Below are positions 38,986-51,673 of a stretch of 64,000 bases of DNA, in pieces. The stretch's first letter is position 1. Each line of letters begins with the position of its first letter. Made by a program: the position numbers and the translations under genes. The notes beneath the pieces are model-generated. The model saw only the letters and a program-made list of their open reading frames with translations, was not told the DNA's origin and did not search any database. The DNA is from Melanocharis versteri. Lineage: Eukaryota; Chordata; Aves; Passeriformes; Melanocharitidae. The DNA is taken from assembly GCA_013397845.1 (NCBI GenBank), contig VZTG01001883.1, forward strand, positions 2,112,304 to 2,176,303, in the 5' to 3' direction.

Positions 38986-41900
38986 GTGCTATATCTCATT
39001 TAATAAGAAACAATATTTTCAAAACGCCTACAAGCTGAAGATCTAAATTCTCGCTCATATGCATTAGGTGGGAAATTCTTTAAGTATATTTTATTGCCCT
39101 GGTCTTGAAAGTGCATTTTCCTGGTGGTAAAGAATGCAAACTTGTTGTTAAGCAACACAACCGTTAACTGTGACCATGACTGTAAATGATGCTATGTACT
39201 GCAGCTATTGCATTTTTTAAAGAACTAAAATCTGCCATTTTTTATGAACCCATGCCAGAATTTTCAAGCAGGTCAAGTAAAGGCAGATGCTGAGGAAATA
39301 CAGGTTTAAGGACTATCTGTACCTTATTTTCTAAGTGTTTTTGTACTGCTTGCCATTAATAAAAGTGACTTGTTGTTCAAGCAGAATTTGGGTCTTCCAT
39401 TCTCGCTAGCCCTTGACCATTTATACTTATACCTACAGTATATGATGTCTCATGCATGACTCGAATCCTGTATAAACCAAATAAGATTGAAGTACATATA
39501 AACACTACAGAATAGTTTTCTTCATGTATTCGTGACTTCATTTGGAAGAATTTCTTAGGTTTCATGTTTTTAAAGGACCCTTTATTCTCCATTTCTTCTA
39601 TAACTTTTTTTCCTCTTTAAATTTCCCATATGGATAGTATTGTCTTGTTCCTATTATAGACGTGAAGCTGTCAGCAATGAAATGAAGGAAGGTATTCTGG
39701 TTCCTGGGATAGGTAATCAAGTCCTTCTTCTTACCGCATGGGAAATGTTGCTACAGAGTGCAATCCAAACAAAGCACAGCTTGTTTGGTACTGTGAGATA
39801 TCTAGTCAGTGGTTTGGTCTAAGGATGTGGAAGAAGCCATATTTGGCATTTGTCTTTGTTTTCCTTTCTCAGTGCAGTTTAATGTGCAAGCATTAATTTG
39901 TGTTATACTAGATAACTGCTCATGATAAAACCTCTCTCTTTCATATTTCTCAACTCACTGGTTTAGCCTTTATAGCATTTCTATACAACTTGCTCTGGTC
40001 CTGACACGGTTTTCATACTTCAATTTTCTAAGTAACATGTCTTAAAATATTTTCAATTTCATGAGATATAATATTCAGATATGGACGCGTACTAACACAT
40101 AGAGGATTTTTTCATGTGTATATTTCTTGTTTTATAAGTTATATTTTTTCTTAAAATTAGCTGATGCCTGTTATCTGGAGTGGCAAAATCCAGTCTACCA
40201 CTATTTATTATTAATAAATATTTCTGATTAAAGTCTGGAGTTTCTTTAAGAAAACATTATTTTGTCAGAACAAAATGTGGGGAAAATCATGACTTCTACT
40301 ATAAGTTTAGGCATTTTTTGTCTTCTTCCAGAGAAGACAGCAGCTAAATCATTGAAATACAGATACCTCTGTAACATTTTTCACAACTGCCTTCCTCTCC
40401 CATGTGCTGAGAATATTTGCTTGCACTTGAAACAAATGATGGTAAAGTTTCCTAAAAATCCTGCGTGGGGAATCCCAGGATAAGCCCCTTGATGGACAGA
40501 AGGAAGGACAGTAACAAAAAGGACAGAAGGATTCAGTTAGGACTTTTTTGCTTCAGTATTCACACATCAGGCAGGCAATCAATAATCTACAATAGCAGGG
40601 CAACACATTCCAGCATGACGTCTCAGTTTCAGCAGTCTGAGGCAGCTGAATAAAGCTACAAAATAAACTGCCTGTAAAACAGTAAAATTTTATGTAGCAT
40701 AGAGTTCTTATAAAGGAAGATCCTTGTGAAAAGCAAGAGACATAACTTGAAGATTCTGTGTTTTGTCTTTGTTTCTTTTAGTTTGAGGGTGGTTTCGAGG
40801 ATGAAATTCAAATTGGAAGTGCTTTTAAACCACCAAATCAATTGCATTTAGGTATATAGAAAGCTCTAAAGAAAGCTGTGGTTAGGGCATATTTCATCCA
40901 AGAACACTGTTTAAGACAGGAACACAACAGCACTGAAAACAGCCAGAATATCTGTTTCACTAGTGAATTTCTTCCAAACTAATGCACACATCACTGTAAT
41001 GCCTGCTTAAATAAAATGTTGCTAGCTATTTCCTGTTATCTTTAAAAGGATTCTTGCTCATTCTGTCAATGTGCAAAACCTCTTGAAACACCTGCAAATA
41101 TTACCATGTCCTTGCTCACGTTCTATCATTCATCTTGCTCGCAACATTGTGACAAAGCAGGCAAGGAGTGGAAAGAAGGAACTGCCCTCCTGCCTCAGAA
41201 CTTCTTCAAATTACATGGTACATCTCGAAGTTTGGGAAATATGGATAAGGTATTCCTGTGTTCCCTGAAACAGTCACGGATTTTTTTGCCTATGAACAGT
41301 AACAAAAAATTTCCATTCATGAGGGCATGTTAGGCTGTCAGTACCAGTTGAACTGTAGTGGTTATTGTAAGAACATCAGAAAAGTGCTAATTGGTACCTT
41401 TCTTATCAGCCTCACCAGGAAAGCCAAGGGAAAAGAATTCAACAGTCTAATGCAGGAAGAAATCCAGGGCTACACAAAAGGAAATACACTGAGAAATCCC
41501 TGGAATTGCACTTTAATAAGAATGATGCTATTTTTGATTCTAGACTTTGTTTTACAATTTAAAGCCTATCCGTGTTAGAGATTAGACTTTATATTTAAAG
41601 CTGCATAAGGCATTATTTGAAAGCACTTTTTAAAAGTGGTATGTTGGAAAAAAACCCAACAAAACCCCTAAAAATCTTTAAATACCTAATATTACATGAT
41701 TTTTTTGTTAATATTAACTGCCATATATGTATATATCTTCATTTTAATCTGGTCAGCAAAAGAAATTTATGTATGGGTTTTAGTACATAGAATTTCCTAA
41801 AAGAAAAAGTGGGAATTACGTTCTCAAATCCATGTTTCTATTATTTAGATGTCATGATTTTTGTATGTGTTGAGCATTCAAAACTTCTCATTAAAAGGAA

Positions 41901-44900
41901 TGACAAATTATCTGCAACTTTCAAATCAGTTGTAAATTCAGCATTAGCACTCATAATTTGGGAGTCAGTTATTTTCTTTCTGCTACCTATAAGATATTGA
42001 TAAGAGGCAAAACTAATGACAGCATAAATACTAAAAAGATTTGGTTTATACCATCACGATATTCATAAGTAACAGTAAAATGTTCCATGGAAATGTGTTC
42101 TGGGAGTCCCTCCAGGGAGCAGGAGGGAAGAGTGTGGCAGTACACAAAACCAAACACATGCAAGATTGATTCTTGCCTAGAGTTGGAGATAGATATTTTA
42201 ATACGCTTTTCCCTTTCCAGTCAAATTACCCAGAGTTTTTATACTCCAAGCGGTAGTTTTTTAGTAGACTTATTTCTGTATCAGCTTCAGTGCACTCTGA
42301 CTGTGAAACAATTTTCCTTTTACTTCATCTAAGCAAAGTCACTAACAGTACATTCACATCTTTTTTCCCCTCATTTGTTTGCCTTGAAAATATAAATATT
42401 GACTCTCAGTAATATTTTTCCTATTTTTTCTATTTTAGAATAACTTTTTTTCTTTCCCATAGTGAGCCTATCTTATCAAAAGAGAGTGTAAAGTCCTCTT
42501 CTAACACTCACAATTTAAATTGATTTTCTAGAGAATTTTATAACCAACATTGATGAAGATTTCTGATGTTCTACAGTGTTCATAGATATTTTGGGTTTTG
42601 AAGTTTGGAAGCTTCAGCTTTTGCTTGAAGGGTTACACAGTTAAAAATCTCCACTTTACCTGAGATCAAGGGACTGTTTCTTTTTCTATTAAGATTTCAA
42701 TATTAAAACCACTTTATGTAAGTGCCTAGTGTGAGGTCCTAAAATGGTTTTGTAAACATCATATATACTTATTTAGAAAGAAGGAGATTATTTATTTTCT
42801 TTGATTAAATGGCTCAAACACTGTTTACTCGTGATATATTTTTTTAAGGATAGTGGAAAAGCAGTTAAATGATATTAGTAAAGCATTCTGAAGTGCTACA
42901 GGGTTACACATATGTTAAGTATTTTTATACATCATTCAAGTGCTAAACTAGCCATGTGCAGATCGTTGTGTAGGTTGCCCCATTTTTTCCAGTCGATAAA
43001 ATTGCAGAGGAAAAATAATGCCAGTCAAAGTTCTGGGGCAAAATAACATTGGACAGAACAGTAAGAATTGCAGTAAAACTTAGAGGTAGCAGTGCAGCCT
43101 GTTTGGCAGTACACTGCAACTAGAGTATTTCACCTGAAAACTTTTCAAGAAGGAAATATTTTAAGCTACCTGATAGCGACGTAGAAAAATAGTATCAGTT
43201 TTCCTTTTGATTAAAATAAAACTCACAAATGCTAAGGCCAATATTCTGTGATATTAACCCAGAGTCCTTCCATTCCCTATTCTAAATCAACTTCAAGACT
43301 CTGATGGACCTGTTGCATTAAGAAATGTTTTTTTTTTTAAAGGGGATAAACTTCCTCTGTATTTATAACCAGTGATGTACAGTTACCTCTTTTCAGGCTA
43401 AAATCTAGCTACAAAGACCTTATAGATAGCCATTGTCAAGTTTTCACTAGATTTCCTGAAATCTTCTATCCTGTCACTCTTGGATAGCTTTACTATTGGT
43501 TGTGTCATGCTAGGGAGCTGTTGAAGCAGCAACAGAACCAAGCTTTGGTGCCAGCTCAATGTCTTGAGTCTTCAAAAGGATCAGGGTATGTTTTTTTTTC
43601 TGAGTACCAGCTTTTCTTATTTCAGTTGCCTATTGACAAAATACTAAAAGATTATACTGATCTTGCTATATGCCTTATCAGGTCAAGGGTCAATAAATAC
43701 CGCACATCTTACAAGAAAGAATGAAGAGCTTTCAGACAGGAAATTAATATAAGAAATTTAAAGTTTATGTTATCCAAAACTGAGTTTGAATTTTACCTCA
43801 TAGCAGTGTAAGTCTGGTATAGACCATTGAGCATGAGCAAAGGATCCTTATAATCATTGAGAAGAAGCTTGGCTTCAAAAATATTGGAAATAGAAATGGA
43901 GACAAATGGAGTCTGCCAGTTTTGATCTATTTTGCAGATTCTGAGCAACTTAGCCCTAGCATCTATAATATGTTGTTCTGTCTTCTAATTTCTTTTTAAA
44001 GGATGACTGAAATCAGCTCAGCTTGTGTAGAAACCTTGGCCAAAGGGAGAATTTTATTATTGGTAGTATTTTCAGACATGAAGCTAGTGTTCTACAGCCA
44101 CCATGCTTTGTTCTTTCTGCTTTCTTATTTGATTCATTGTCACTTGACTGTTTCAGGAGCAGAATTATATTAACTATCAGTAATAATAATGTTTAATTAT
44201 AAAATATAATTATTTTCTGCTAATTTGAAGACTGCAAAGTGTATAACTTAGTTGCCTGTTGTAATCACATAATTAAAACAAGAAAAACCTTGCCCTTTCT
44301 TCAAAATACGTGGCTATTACTTGAGCATGGAAGAATTTCAATGTCACAGTAAGAGCCTGCGACAGGTTGTGCAATGCTTTATGTTCTGCTAAAGTCACAT
44401 CAGATGAGAGGAAAACTACTGTTCAAAGGAATTTTTATGCAAATTACTGTTGGATTTCATTGCTTTGTAACTTTCAATTAGGTTTTCTTCCATTTTTTCC
44501 TTCAATTAAGTATTAGAGCACAGTGAGAAATGTTACCAGATCAATATATTACCGTTTCATGATAAAGCTTGTATTGCATGGGTCCAAACTGAACAACCCG
44601 TGCTACTGTTCAGCTCTCTTGAATCACCTTTTCAGACTAAACCCCTTGAATCTCACTAATCCCAGCTCAGCTATATTATTCAAATAATTGCCATTCAAAT
44701 TGACAGCCTTTCCAAGAAAGAAAAATTGAAAACAATTGGCTCAGGAAGTGTACAAAGCATATGTTTACAGGTTTTTTTGCCCATTTACTCAAATTGAGAG
44801 AGCCAAGTGGCACAGAAGGTTGAAACTGAATAAAAATTTAGCGATGCATGGTTAGAAGATGAGTAGCCAGTTCATCAACTCACTGCACCATGCAAAATTC

Positions 44901-45122
44901 ATTTCAATTATACTTTTAATGCCAGGAGAAGTCTGTGTCACTTATCTTTTGCTTCATTTACTGTTGCAATGATTTTGTTAATCTATCCTATGTAAAGGAA
45001 GTTTATTGTAATAATTTGTGCAGGCTCCTGAACGTAGATTTCAAAGGTAAAGAAAATTTTGACTTGATGATGGAGATGACAATGACTTTTATAACAAATA
45101 AAAATTATGTTAAAAGTTACTA
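38986..45122. other. Unique AT-rich non-coding DNA
   Basis: No gene or transposon is recognised in these 6 kb. Frames of up to 83 codons around 41.07-41.58 kb overlap in several registers and show no domain. A homeodomain-site-rich segment at 44.64-44.73 kb is listed separately. Confidence 0.5.
44640..44730. promoter_or_regulatory. Candidate enhancer-like element (weak)
   Basis: Within about 90 bases lie TAATCC (44657-44662, Otx/Pitx-like), AAATAATTG (44682-44690, homeodomain core) and TGACAG (44701-44706, Meis/Tgif-like). An octamer ATGCAAAT lies 220 bp upstream at 44437-44444. The sequence has fewer homopolymer runs than its flanks. Site matches are short and expected by chance in AT-rich DNA, so only conservation between species would support this. 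Confidence 0.15.
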
Positions 45123-46260
45123 GGTCTAGTGGACTTCAGGGCCCAAGAAATTTTTCCTCCCCAGCCTGCTCTCACTGGCTTTGGTGCATTCTTAGAGCCA
45201 GAGATGCCTCCTCAGTCCCATAGATGGGAAGGTGCTCCAGTTCTGTGCCCTGAGGTCCACCCAGTAGCAATTCTGGGAAGCTACTCCATACACGCACAGT
45301 GACATATAGGCTGGTTCACATGCACATGTACACACAGACGTACAGAGTGCTGACAAACAGCCACACAAATCCACTCAGATGGAGATTAATACCTGGTCCC
45401 CATGGGCTCAAACAGCCCTGACATAAACATGCACAACACAGATATTCCAATCTAGCTCTCTATCTCCTGCTGGTCAGAATTCTGAATAAATGGAGTAAGT
45501 GGAATATGCACACATAAAGAACACTGGTGTCTTCTGTAGCTGGATCCCTAATCCTTGGTTTCCTCCAGCTGCTGCTCCACAGACCTTCATGCCCTTTATA
45601 ACAACTGTCTCACTTTAACAGCTGGCATGCAGACCACTTGCTCTACAAGGGATGTTGAGACAAATTGATATCCACAAAGATTTACTGGAAGGATCTATAT
45701 AGCTGCTGGCATACATCAACTCTAATAGAGAAATTTATCTTTGTGGAAGACCAATATAAAGATTATTATAACAGAGAGAGACAGAGAAAGGAAGAGAGAA
45801 AGGGATAATTCCCCAAGTAGCTAGACGGGAGTCCCAGATATGTCTTTCTCTGGGAGTGGTTATCTACAGTGTATCAGGTGGTGGTGGCAGTGAAGATGAT
45901 ATCATCACTTTCCATGATTTCCCAGTAGTACCATACAGTTTTCTTTGGAACCTGAGGAAATTCTCTGCTGGTTCATCCAGCTTCTGGCACTGGTTACAAC
46001 ATGTTAGTTAGTGTTGCATATTGGAAGTTAAGAGTCTGCACACAGGTATTGTTGTATTCTATTTATTAATCATTTAAATTACTACAATCTACTTTGTTGT
46101 GCACCAGGCCTGGTCGCCTCCACCGTAAAGCTAAATTCGCTAAGATAAAATATAAAGAAAAGATGTAATGAGATGCGATTCTGATGCCAGTGCTATCATT
46201 AAACTGTTGAGAACCTACCGTAGCCAGGATTTCAGGGTTTTGCCGATGCAAGACCCCAAA
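45123..46260. mobile_element. Possible LTR-type repeat, unclassified
   Basis: This block is clearly richer in GC and CpG than its flanks (for example TGGTCGCCTCCACCGTAAAG near 46110) and contains CA-rich sequence near 45280-45370. It also has an AATAAA at 45483-45488 and a purine-rich tract 'acagagagagacagagaaag' near 45773 that could be a polypurine tract. These together suggest an ERV-derived repeat, but I cannot match it to a family, find paired LTRs or set its strand. It could be two unrelated pieces. Confidence 0.3.
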
Positions 46261-48849
46261 CTAGCCCAAAATTCTTTAGCAGATCATTAAACACACATTT
46301 ATGTGGAGCAAAGAGAACATTCATGAAAAATCAGCAGTAACAGAGTTTAAAGAACAACTTGAGGTGATCAGGACCAGGGGTCAGGCAAGCATGCTGACCA
46401 GCAACCTGCTTACACACCACTGTTTCTTTTTTTATTGCCTTTTACCTCTTTTTTCTGAAACACGATCCTCACTTTTGCACCCCCCTCCACCCTGCCATTA
46501 GCCCTTCCCTAAATATTCTGTAAATTTTATAGAATCCTAATATTCTCTTCTTCCTGGATCTCATAATAAATCTTATTCACAGTAAGGCAATAATCTCCCT
46601 TTGGCTTGTGTGGCCTTCTGACTCCAGTTTATCCTACTGATGCATCTTAGTGGATTTTACGCCAGGGACAATTGGTCTCCATTGATACTCTTTGAGTAGC
46701 TGGTTTGGCTTACGCTCACTGATTCCTGCACCAGTCAGTGTTTTCTTTCTGATTCTCATGAGACTCTGTGAGTTTAATGTTGTTGCCTTTCAATTAGATA
46801 ACTATCAATATCTAAGAAAGATTTGATCAAAAGTTAGTCACAGAAATCCATACAGGAGAAAATATATCGTGTGAAAAGGCTAAAATCTGTGGAATACAAA
46901 AAATAAACAACAAAACATCAAAACACAAGAACACATCAAAAAACAAAATGAACAAACATCTGACAAAACCAAAACCAAGTAAAAAAAGAAAGATATATTT
47001 GGAGAACACAGAGTTTATGGAAGTGCTAGTGGTTATATATTCTTTATATTCAGAAGCAGCCCTACTGCAAAAGCTTGCTGACTACACAAATTAGTGTTCT
47101 ACCAGATGTGTGACAATCCAGCTTGGTAAAACTATTGTTGGAAACTTGAGAACTAAGGCAGAATTGAAAGGGCCTTGGCTCTTTGTTTCCTAGGCTGGAT
47201 GTTTCCTTGTATGTCATCTGTTGACTCTTTCACATGTCTATACACTCCATACTGGAAAGAAAACCTCACAGAATCCAACTTAAAAGTGTGTCCTGTGCAT
47301 TATTTCAGTGTCACTGCCAGTGACAGCTTGTTTAATGCACCGCTGCAGTCCCATCACTTTCCTATATTGTTTTTCCAATAACATTGTATAGTATCAGCAG
47401 AATAGCATAAATGCCTTAGAAAATTGACAGGTATATGTATGTGCAGAACTAAAATGTAGAAAAGCTTGTGTGGGCTTCAGCAAGCACTAAACTTGATAAC
47501 TGCTGTGGTAAATATAAATTCGAAGAATTAAAAGTGACAATATTGTCTTAAAATAATAAGATTTTAAAGCAGAATTTGATTTTACTTTTCTTTCCCCATA
47601 AATTAAGAATATAATTTTCAGCTTCTTTTTTCCCCTGAAAACATTTTTCTTTTGACAGTAAATGAATCAGGAAAGAAATGAAATATGATCTTTTCACATA
47701 ATAATCTGAGACTTCAGTTGCAGTGTTAGAACAGATATTAATGTATTTCCAATTGACTCATGTTGATTGGAAATGTAATGGAGGAATAGCTTAAATGTTT
47801 AATATCTTTCCTTTATCAAACAGTTGGATTCATGGACACTATTGAAATAGGTAGGAAACACATCAACAACAGTGCTTTGGTATTTGCAAATTAGGTCTTC
47901 ACGAATCAATAGAGGGGGTCACCCTGATACTGAAAATGTTGTAATTCTTGTTTCAGACTTACTACCGGAACAGGTTAGATGGTCATTATATTTTATCATT
48001 TGGTAGTCTGGGACTGCTGACTTTTTACACTTTGGGTTTTTATCAGGTTAGTCACAAATTATGCCCTTTCCTGACCTAATTGATACATTGATATTCATAT
48101 ATTTCCATACCAAAACCAAATGAACCTGCAAATGTGCCTCATGTCCCAGAGGACAAGAAAAGGACTTCAAAGATTTGGAAGGGATTTGTATAAATCAGAT
48201 ATTGGCAAATGTTCATTCATTTAGAAGATTTATTTCCTCAGTTGTTCTGTTAGTTTGGATTCAGCTTTCACCTCCTTGGTGTCTTGTTTAAGGAATTCTG
48301 GTTGGTGACGTAAAGCATACAGAGAGCAGTGACAGCTCAGGCTGAAGGGAGCAGTGCTGCTCCCACCGGGCTTGACACTGCTCTTGGCACAGAAACAATG
48401 GGAATTACAGAAGTCAGAGTACTTCAGTGTTTTTCTGCATGGTTAGCTATACTTGCTCAATGAATCTTTAGGGAAGTGCCTGATAGTCTTAAAGCACACA
48501 TCAGTGGCTCTTAAATGTCCCACAAAATGTTACCTTTGAATCCCAGCAGATCATCTCTGCTGCTGAACTCTGTGGAGTCTCAAGTTTTTCCAAGACTATG
48601 CGCACATGAAGTTCAAAACAGGAGAGGAGGAGGGAGGGAGGAGAGGTGTCAAATATCTTTGTGAATCTGTGAAGTACTAGCTCTAGGGATTTGTTTTGTT
48701 TTTCTGTTTCAGACACTCACTCATATGAAGCTCTTCTGCTTTGTTAAAACTGCCACGGCATTGCATTGAGATTTAATATTTGGTGGAACCCAAAGTATTG
48801 TCTCAAGAATGATATCCCACACAGAGTAAAACTGAAAATCTTCTTTACA
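46261..48849. other. Unique AT-rich non-coding DNA
   Basis: No gene or transposon is recognised. An 8-bp inverted repeat, TTTCCAAT (47746-47753) and ATTGGAAA (47766-47773), places two opposed CCAAT cores 12 bases apart. A small GGAGG-rich run lies near 48623-48645. Confidence 0.5.
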
Positions 48850-49000
48850 CGACCCCCTGTATTTGGCATTGCTGAGTCCACACCTCGAGTACCATGTCTA
48901 GGTCTGGGCCCTCATTGCTAGAAATACATTGAGAGGCTGGAGCATGTCCAGAGAAGGACAACAAAGATTTGAGAGGTCTGGAGTGCAAGTCCTGTGAGTA

Positions 49001-49282
49001 GTGGCTGAGGGAGCTGGGGTTCCTAAGCCTGGAGAAAAGGAGGTTCAGGAGGGCCTTAACTCTTTCTACAATTATCTGAAAGGAGGCTGCAGCCAGGTGA
49101 GGGTCGGTCTCTTCTCCCAGGCAACCAGCAACAGGGCAAGAGGAAATGGCCTCAAGCTGCACCAGGGGAGGTTCAGGCTGGACATCAGGATGAATTTCTT
49201 CACTGAACAGGAAGTTAAATATTGGAACAGGCTGTCCAGGGAAGTGTTTGAGTCGCCATCCCTGAAAGTGTTCAAAAAGTGA
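49001..49282 (+). pseudogene. CR1 ORF2 C-terminal remnant
   Basis: A 93-codon frame covers the C-terminal end of the CR1 ORF2 protein, downstream of the reverse-transcriptase core. Characteristic positions are the Arg-Gly-Asn-Gly-Leu-Lys-Leu run, the Phe-Arg-Leu-Asp-Ile block, Phe-Phe-Thr, and the 'WNRLSREV' segment followed by Ser-Pro-Ser-Leu. It stops at a position close to the family's usual end. No reverse-transcriptase or endonuclease domain is present, so it has no activity. Confidence 0.85.
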
Positions 49283-49300
49283 CTGGATGTGGCATTTAGT

Positions 49301-49363
49301 GTTCAGTCAAAGGTGTTGTTCAGTCAAAGGTGTTGTTCAGTCAAAGGTGTCGTGCAATCAAAG
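49301..49363 (+). repeat. 17-bp tandem repeat inside CR1 3' UTR
   Basis: The unit GTTCAGTCAAAGGTGTT occurs at 49301-49317 and 49318-49334. A third copy with one change in its last base lies at 49335-49351, followed by a partial degraded copy to 49363. The unit derives from the normal CR1 3' UTR stretch just before the 'gattggactcaatgatcttg' block. It is a local minisatellite that arose in this insertion or its source. Confidence 0.95.
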
Positions 49364-49420
49364 ATTGGACTCAATGATCTTGGGGGTCCTTTCCAACCTT
49401 AATGACTCTATGATACTATA

Positions 49421-51557
49421 CAAGAGAAAATGTCACAGCGAAAAACTACAGAACTGATCACTGGCTAGATAACTGCAGATAATTATAGAAACTGTTATTT
49501 AAAGGATCAGATTTATGTTTTCATATTAAATGTTTAGTGGCAGCACATTCGTATTTTTCACTTGTACCTTATAGTTTTGCATTTACCAGGTGTCTCAGAT
49601 TATATCAAGTTTCAGATTTTACTGCAGAGCAAATAATAATGATGATGCTGGCAGAGACAGCAGTAACCAAAATCTAGAACTTCAATTTCTAGTTTGTAGG
49701 AAAACCTACTAGTTCAAAAATCATTTCATAAAAAAATGAGAGAAAAAATGTTAGAATTTTAGGTCTGGAAGCAAAGTTTTGAGTTTCAAAATGTTTTGAA
49801 AAACACCATGGTCAAGATCAAAATGAATTAACATTGTAGGAGCTGAAACCACAACACTAGGAAACTTGTCTACCAAAAAATGTTTTGGCAATCCACATAT
49901 TTCCATTAAATATTTCAGATTTACTTAGTGATATTTTCAGAAAATCATAATTTTATCACTCCTGTTTTTTTACTCCAACATCTGTCTTAGCTTGCCTTCA
50001 GGACCATATCCTTATCATGATTTCCATGCCACTCCACTAATTTATGCTTTGAAAACCTTGGATGCGGTGTGTTATTGAAGTAATGTGATTTTTAACATTA
50101 GTGGTGCATAAAATGTCAATGCGTACAGAGCCCCTGCTGGAGTGTCTCTTTATGTAAAAAAGCTCAAACATGATTTAGTGAGTAAAGAAGTAATGTTACA
50201 TTATATTCAACCAGGCATTCACCATGTTAGACTTTCTATCAAAGGCAGAGTACATAAAAATAAAGATGACACAGTAACTCATGATTGCAATGGGACTGGC
50301 AGGCCCTGAGTACACACTTCAGTGCACTAACTTTTATATCTGTCTTAGTTTTCTTCATATTGTACTTCGAAACCTCTTATGAATCTGCACAAATTAGGAC
50401 TGTTTTGAGTTCACTGCAGATTGTTGCATGGGGAAAGTTTTATTTTGCATGGTTTTATGGAGTTGCTATTTTTGTTCTCCAAATATTGGTAGTTTTCATG
50501 ACCTAAAAACACTGAGATTGGATCTATACCAATGTATATTTGCACTTGGAAGGAAAATGTGAAATCTATGTCATAGGATTCCTTTATACAGAATATGTGG
50601 AAACATGCACAACCAACCCACAAATGCAAATAAATCCTACCCTGACTGGTCTTCAAAGTATAGGTTTTTTTGCAGACCATATCTAAAACCTTGGAATTGT
50701 GCTGATTAATAATCTCTCTAGAACCTATTCAAAAACTGCTTTGAATAAGAGTTTGACAACACAGGCCAAGTTGTGTCACTTTGGAAAATGTCTTAAATGA
50801 GCAGATGTGCTGAATATATCAAGAAATTATTTTTAAAAATTGTTAAAATTTATTAAAATTTAAATTATCACAGTACTGTGAGAATGTACATGAGCTATGC
50901 ATGTTTTGGTACTTCCTACTCATGATGGAAAATATTTTTATTCCAGTTTTTCTGTTCTGAACACAATTACATAAAATTAATATAATGTACAGTTACTTTG
51001 AAATTCAGAGATCTTTGGATGTGGCCTGCTTGATTTAGAAGGCATTTTACTAAAATTTTCCTTTTTTTCCCTTTTTTTTCCTAAATCTGGGAGTATCCTG
51101 TTTTTATTCTGATGCTCTTGATTGTCTATTGAAAATGTACTAGGTACTTCATGCTCCATTGCATCTCTCCAGCAACAGATTGAGAGAAAAAAAATTGTTG
51201 TAAGGTATTTTCTGTTTTATTCGTCTGGTTGTTGAACAATAATTTAGTGTCCAGCTGTATCCAGTAAAGAAATGGTATTGAAAAAGGATAATATATAGCG
51301 CCTGCATTTTTAAAGAGTGTTAAATTACCTTAAAAAATGTAGTATTAATAAACTGGCATACACTCAAATTGGTATAGTCCACAGAAGTAGAGAACAACAT
51401 TGCACACAGCTGTGGTGATTTGTGTACTGACATTCGCCATCTGGAGAATGGTCCTTCATATTTAAATTTTTTTTATGGCAATGCAAATAAAATTTACTTT
51501 TATGGTTGTATTGTGCTGTACCGATAAAGATTGTGTTATTTTTTTTTGTATTTAAAT
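49421..51557. other. Unique AT-rich non-coding DNA
   Basis: No gene or transposon is recognised. Frames are below 90 codons and without domains. Confidence 0.5.
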
Positions 51558-51673
51558 GGAAAAAAAAGAAAAAAAGAAAAAAGGAAAAAAAGAAAAAAAG
51601 AAAAAAGAAAAAAAGGAAAAAAAGAAAAATGAAAAATAGAAAAAAAGAAAAAAAAAGAAAAAAAGAAAAAAGA
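51558..51673. repeat. (AAAAG)n-type A/G microsatellite
   Basis: About 116 bases of plus-strand purine tract are built from irregular AAAAAAG, AAAAAG and GGAAAA units. The Lys-rich frame across 51506-51703 is a translation of this repeat and not a gene. Confidence 0.97.

Larger units (their letters stand above)
48850..49420 (+). mobile_element. CR1 LINE 3' half with intact tail
   Basis: The plus strand reads through the end of CR1 ORF2: 'ggctggagcatgtccagaga', 'ggacaacaaagatttgagag', 'gaggttcaggctggacatca', 'ggatgaatttcttcactgaa'. It then reads the 3' UTR with 'gattggactcaatgatcttg' and ends in the typical 'actctatgatactata' tail at about 49420. It is 5'-truncated at about 570 bp. The 3' UTR carries a local 17-bp tandem expansion, listed separately. 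The nearby frames are ORF2 remnants or their shadows. Confidence 0.95.
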
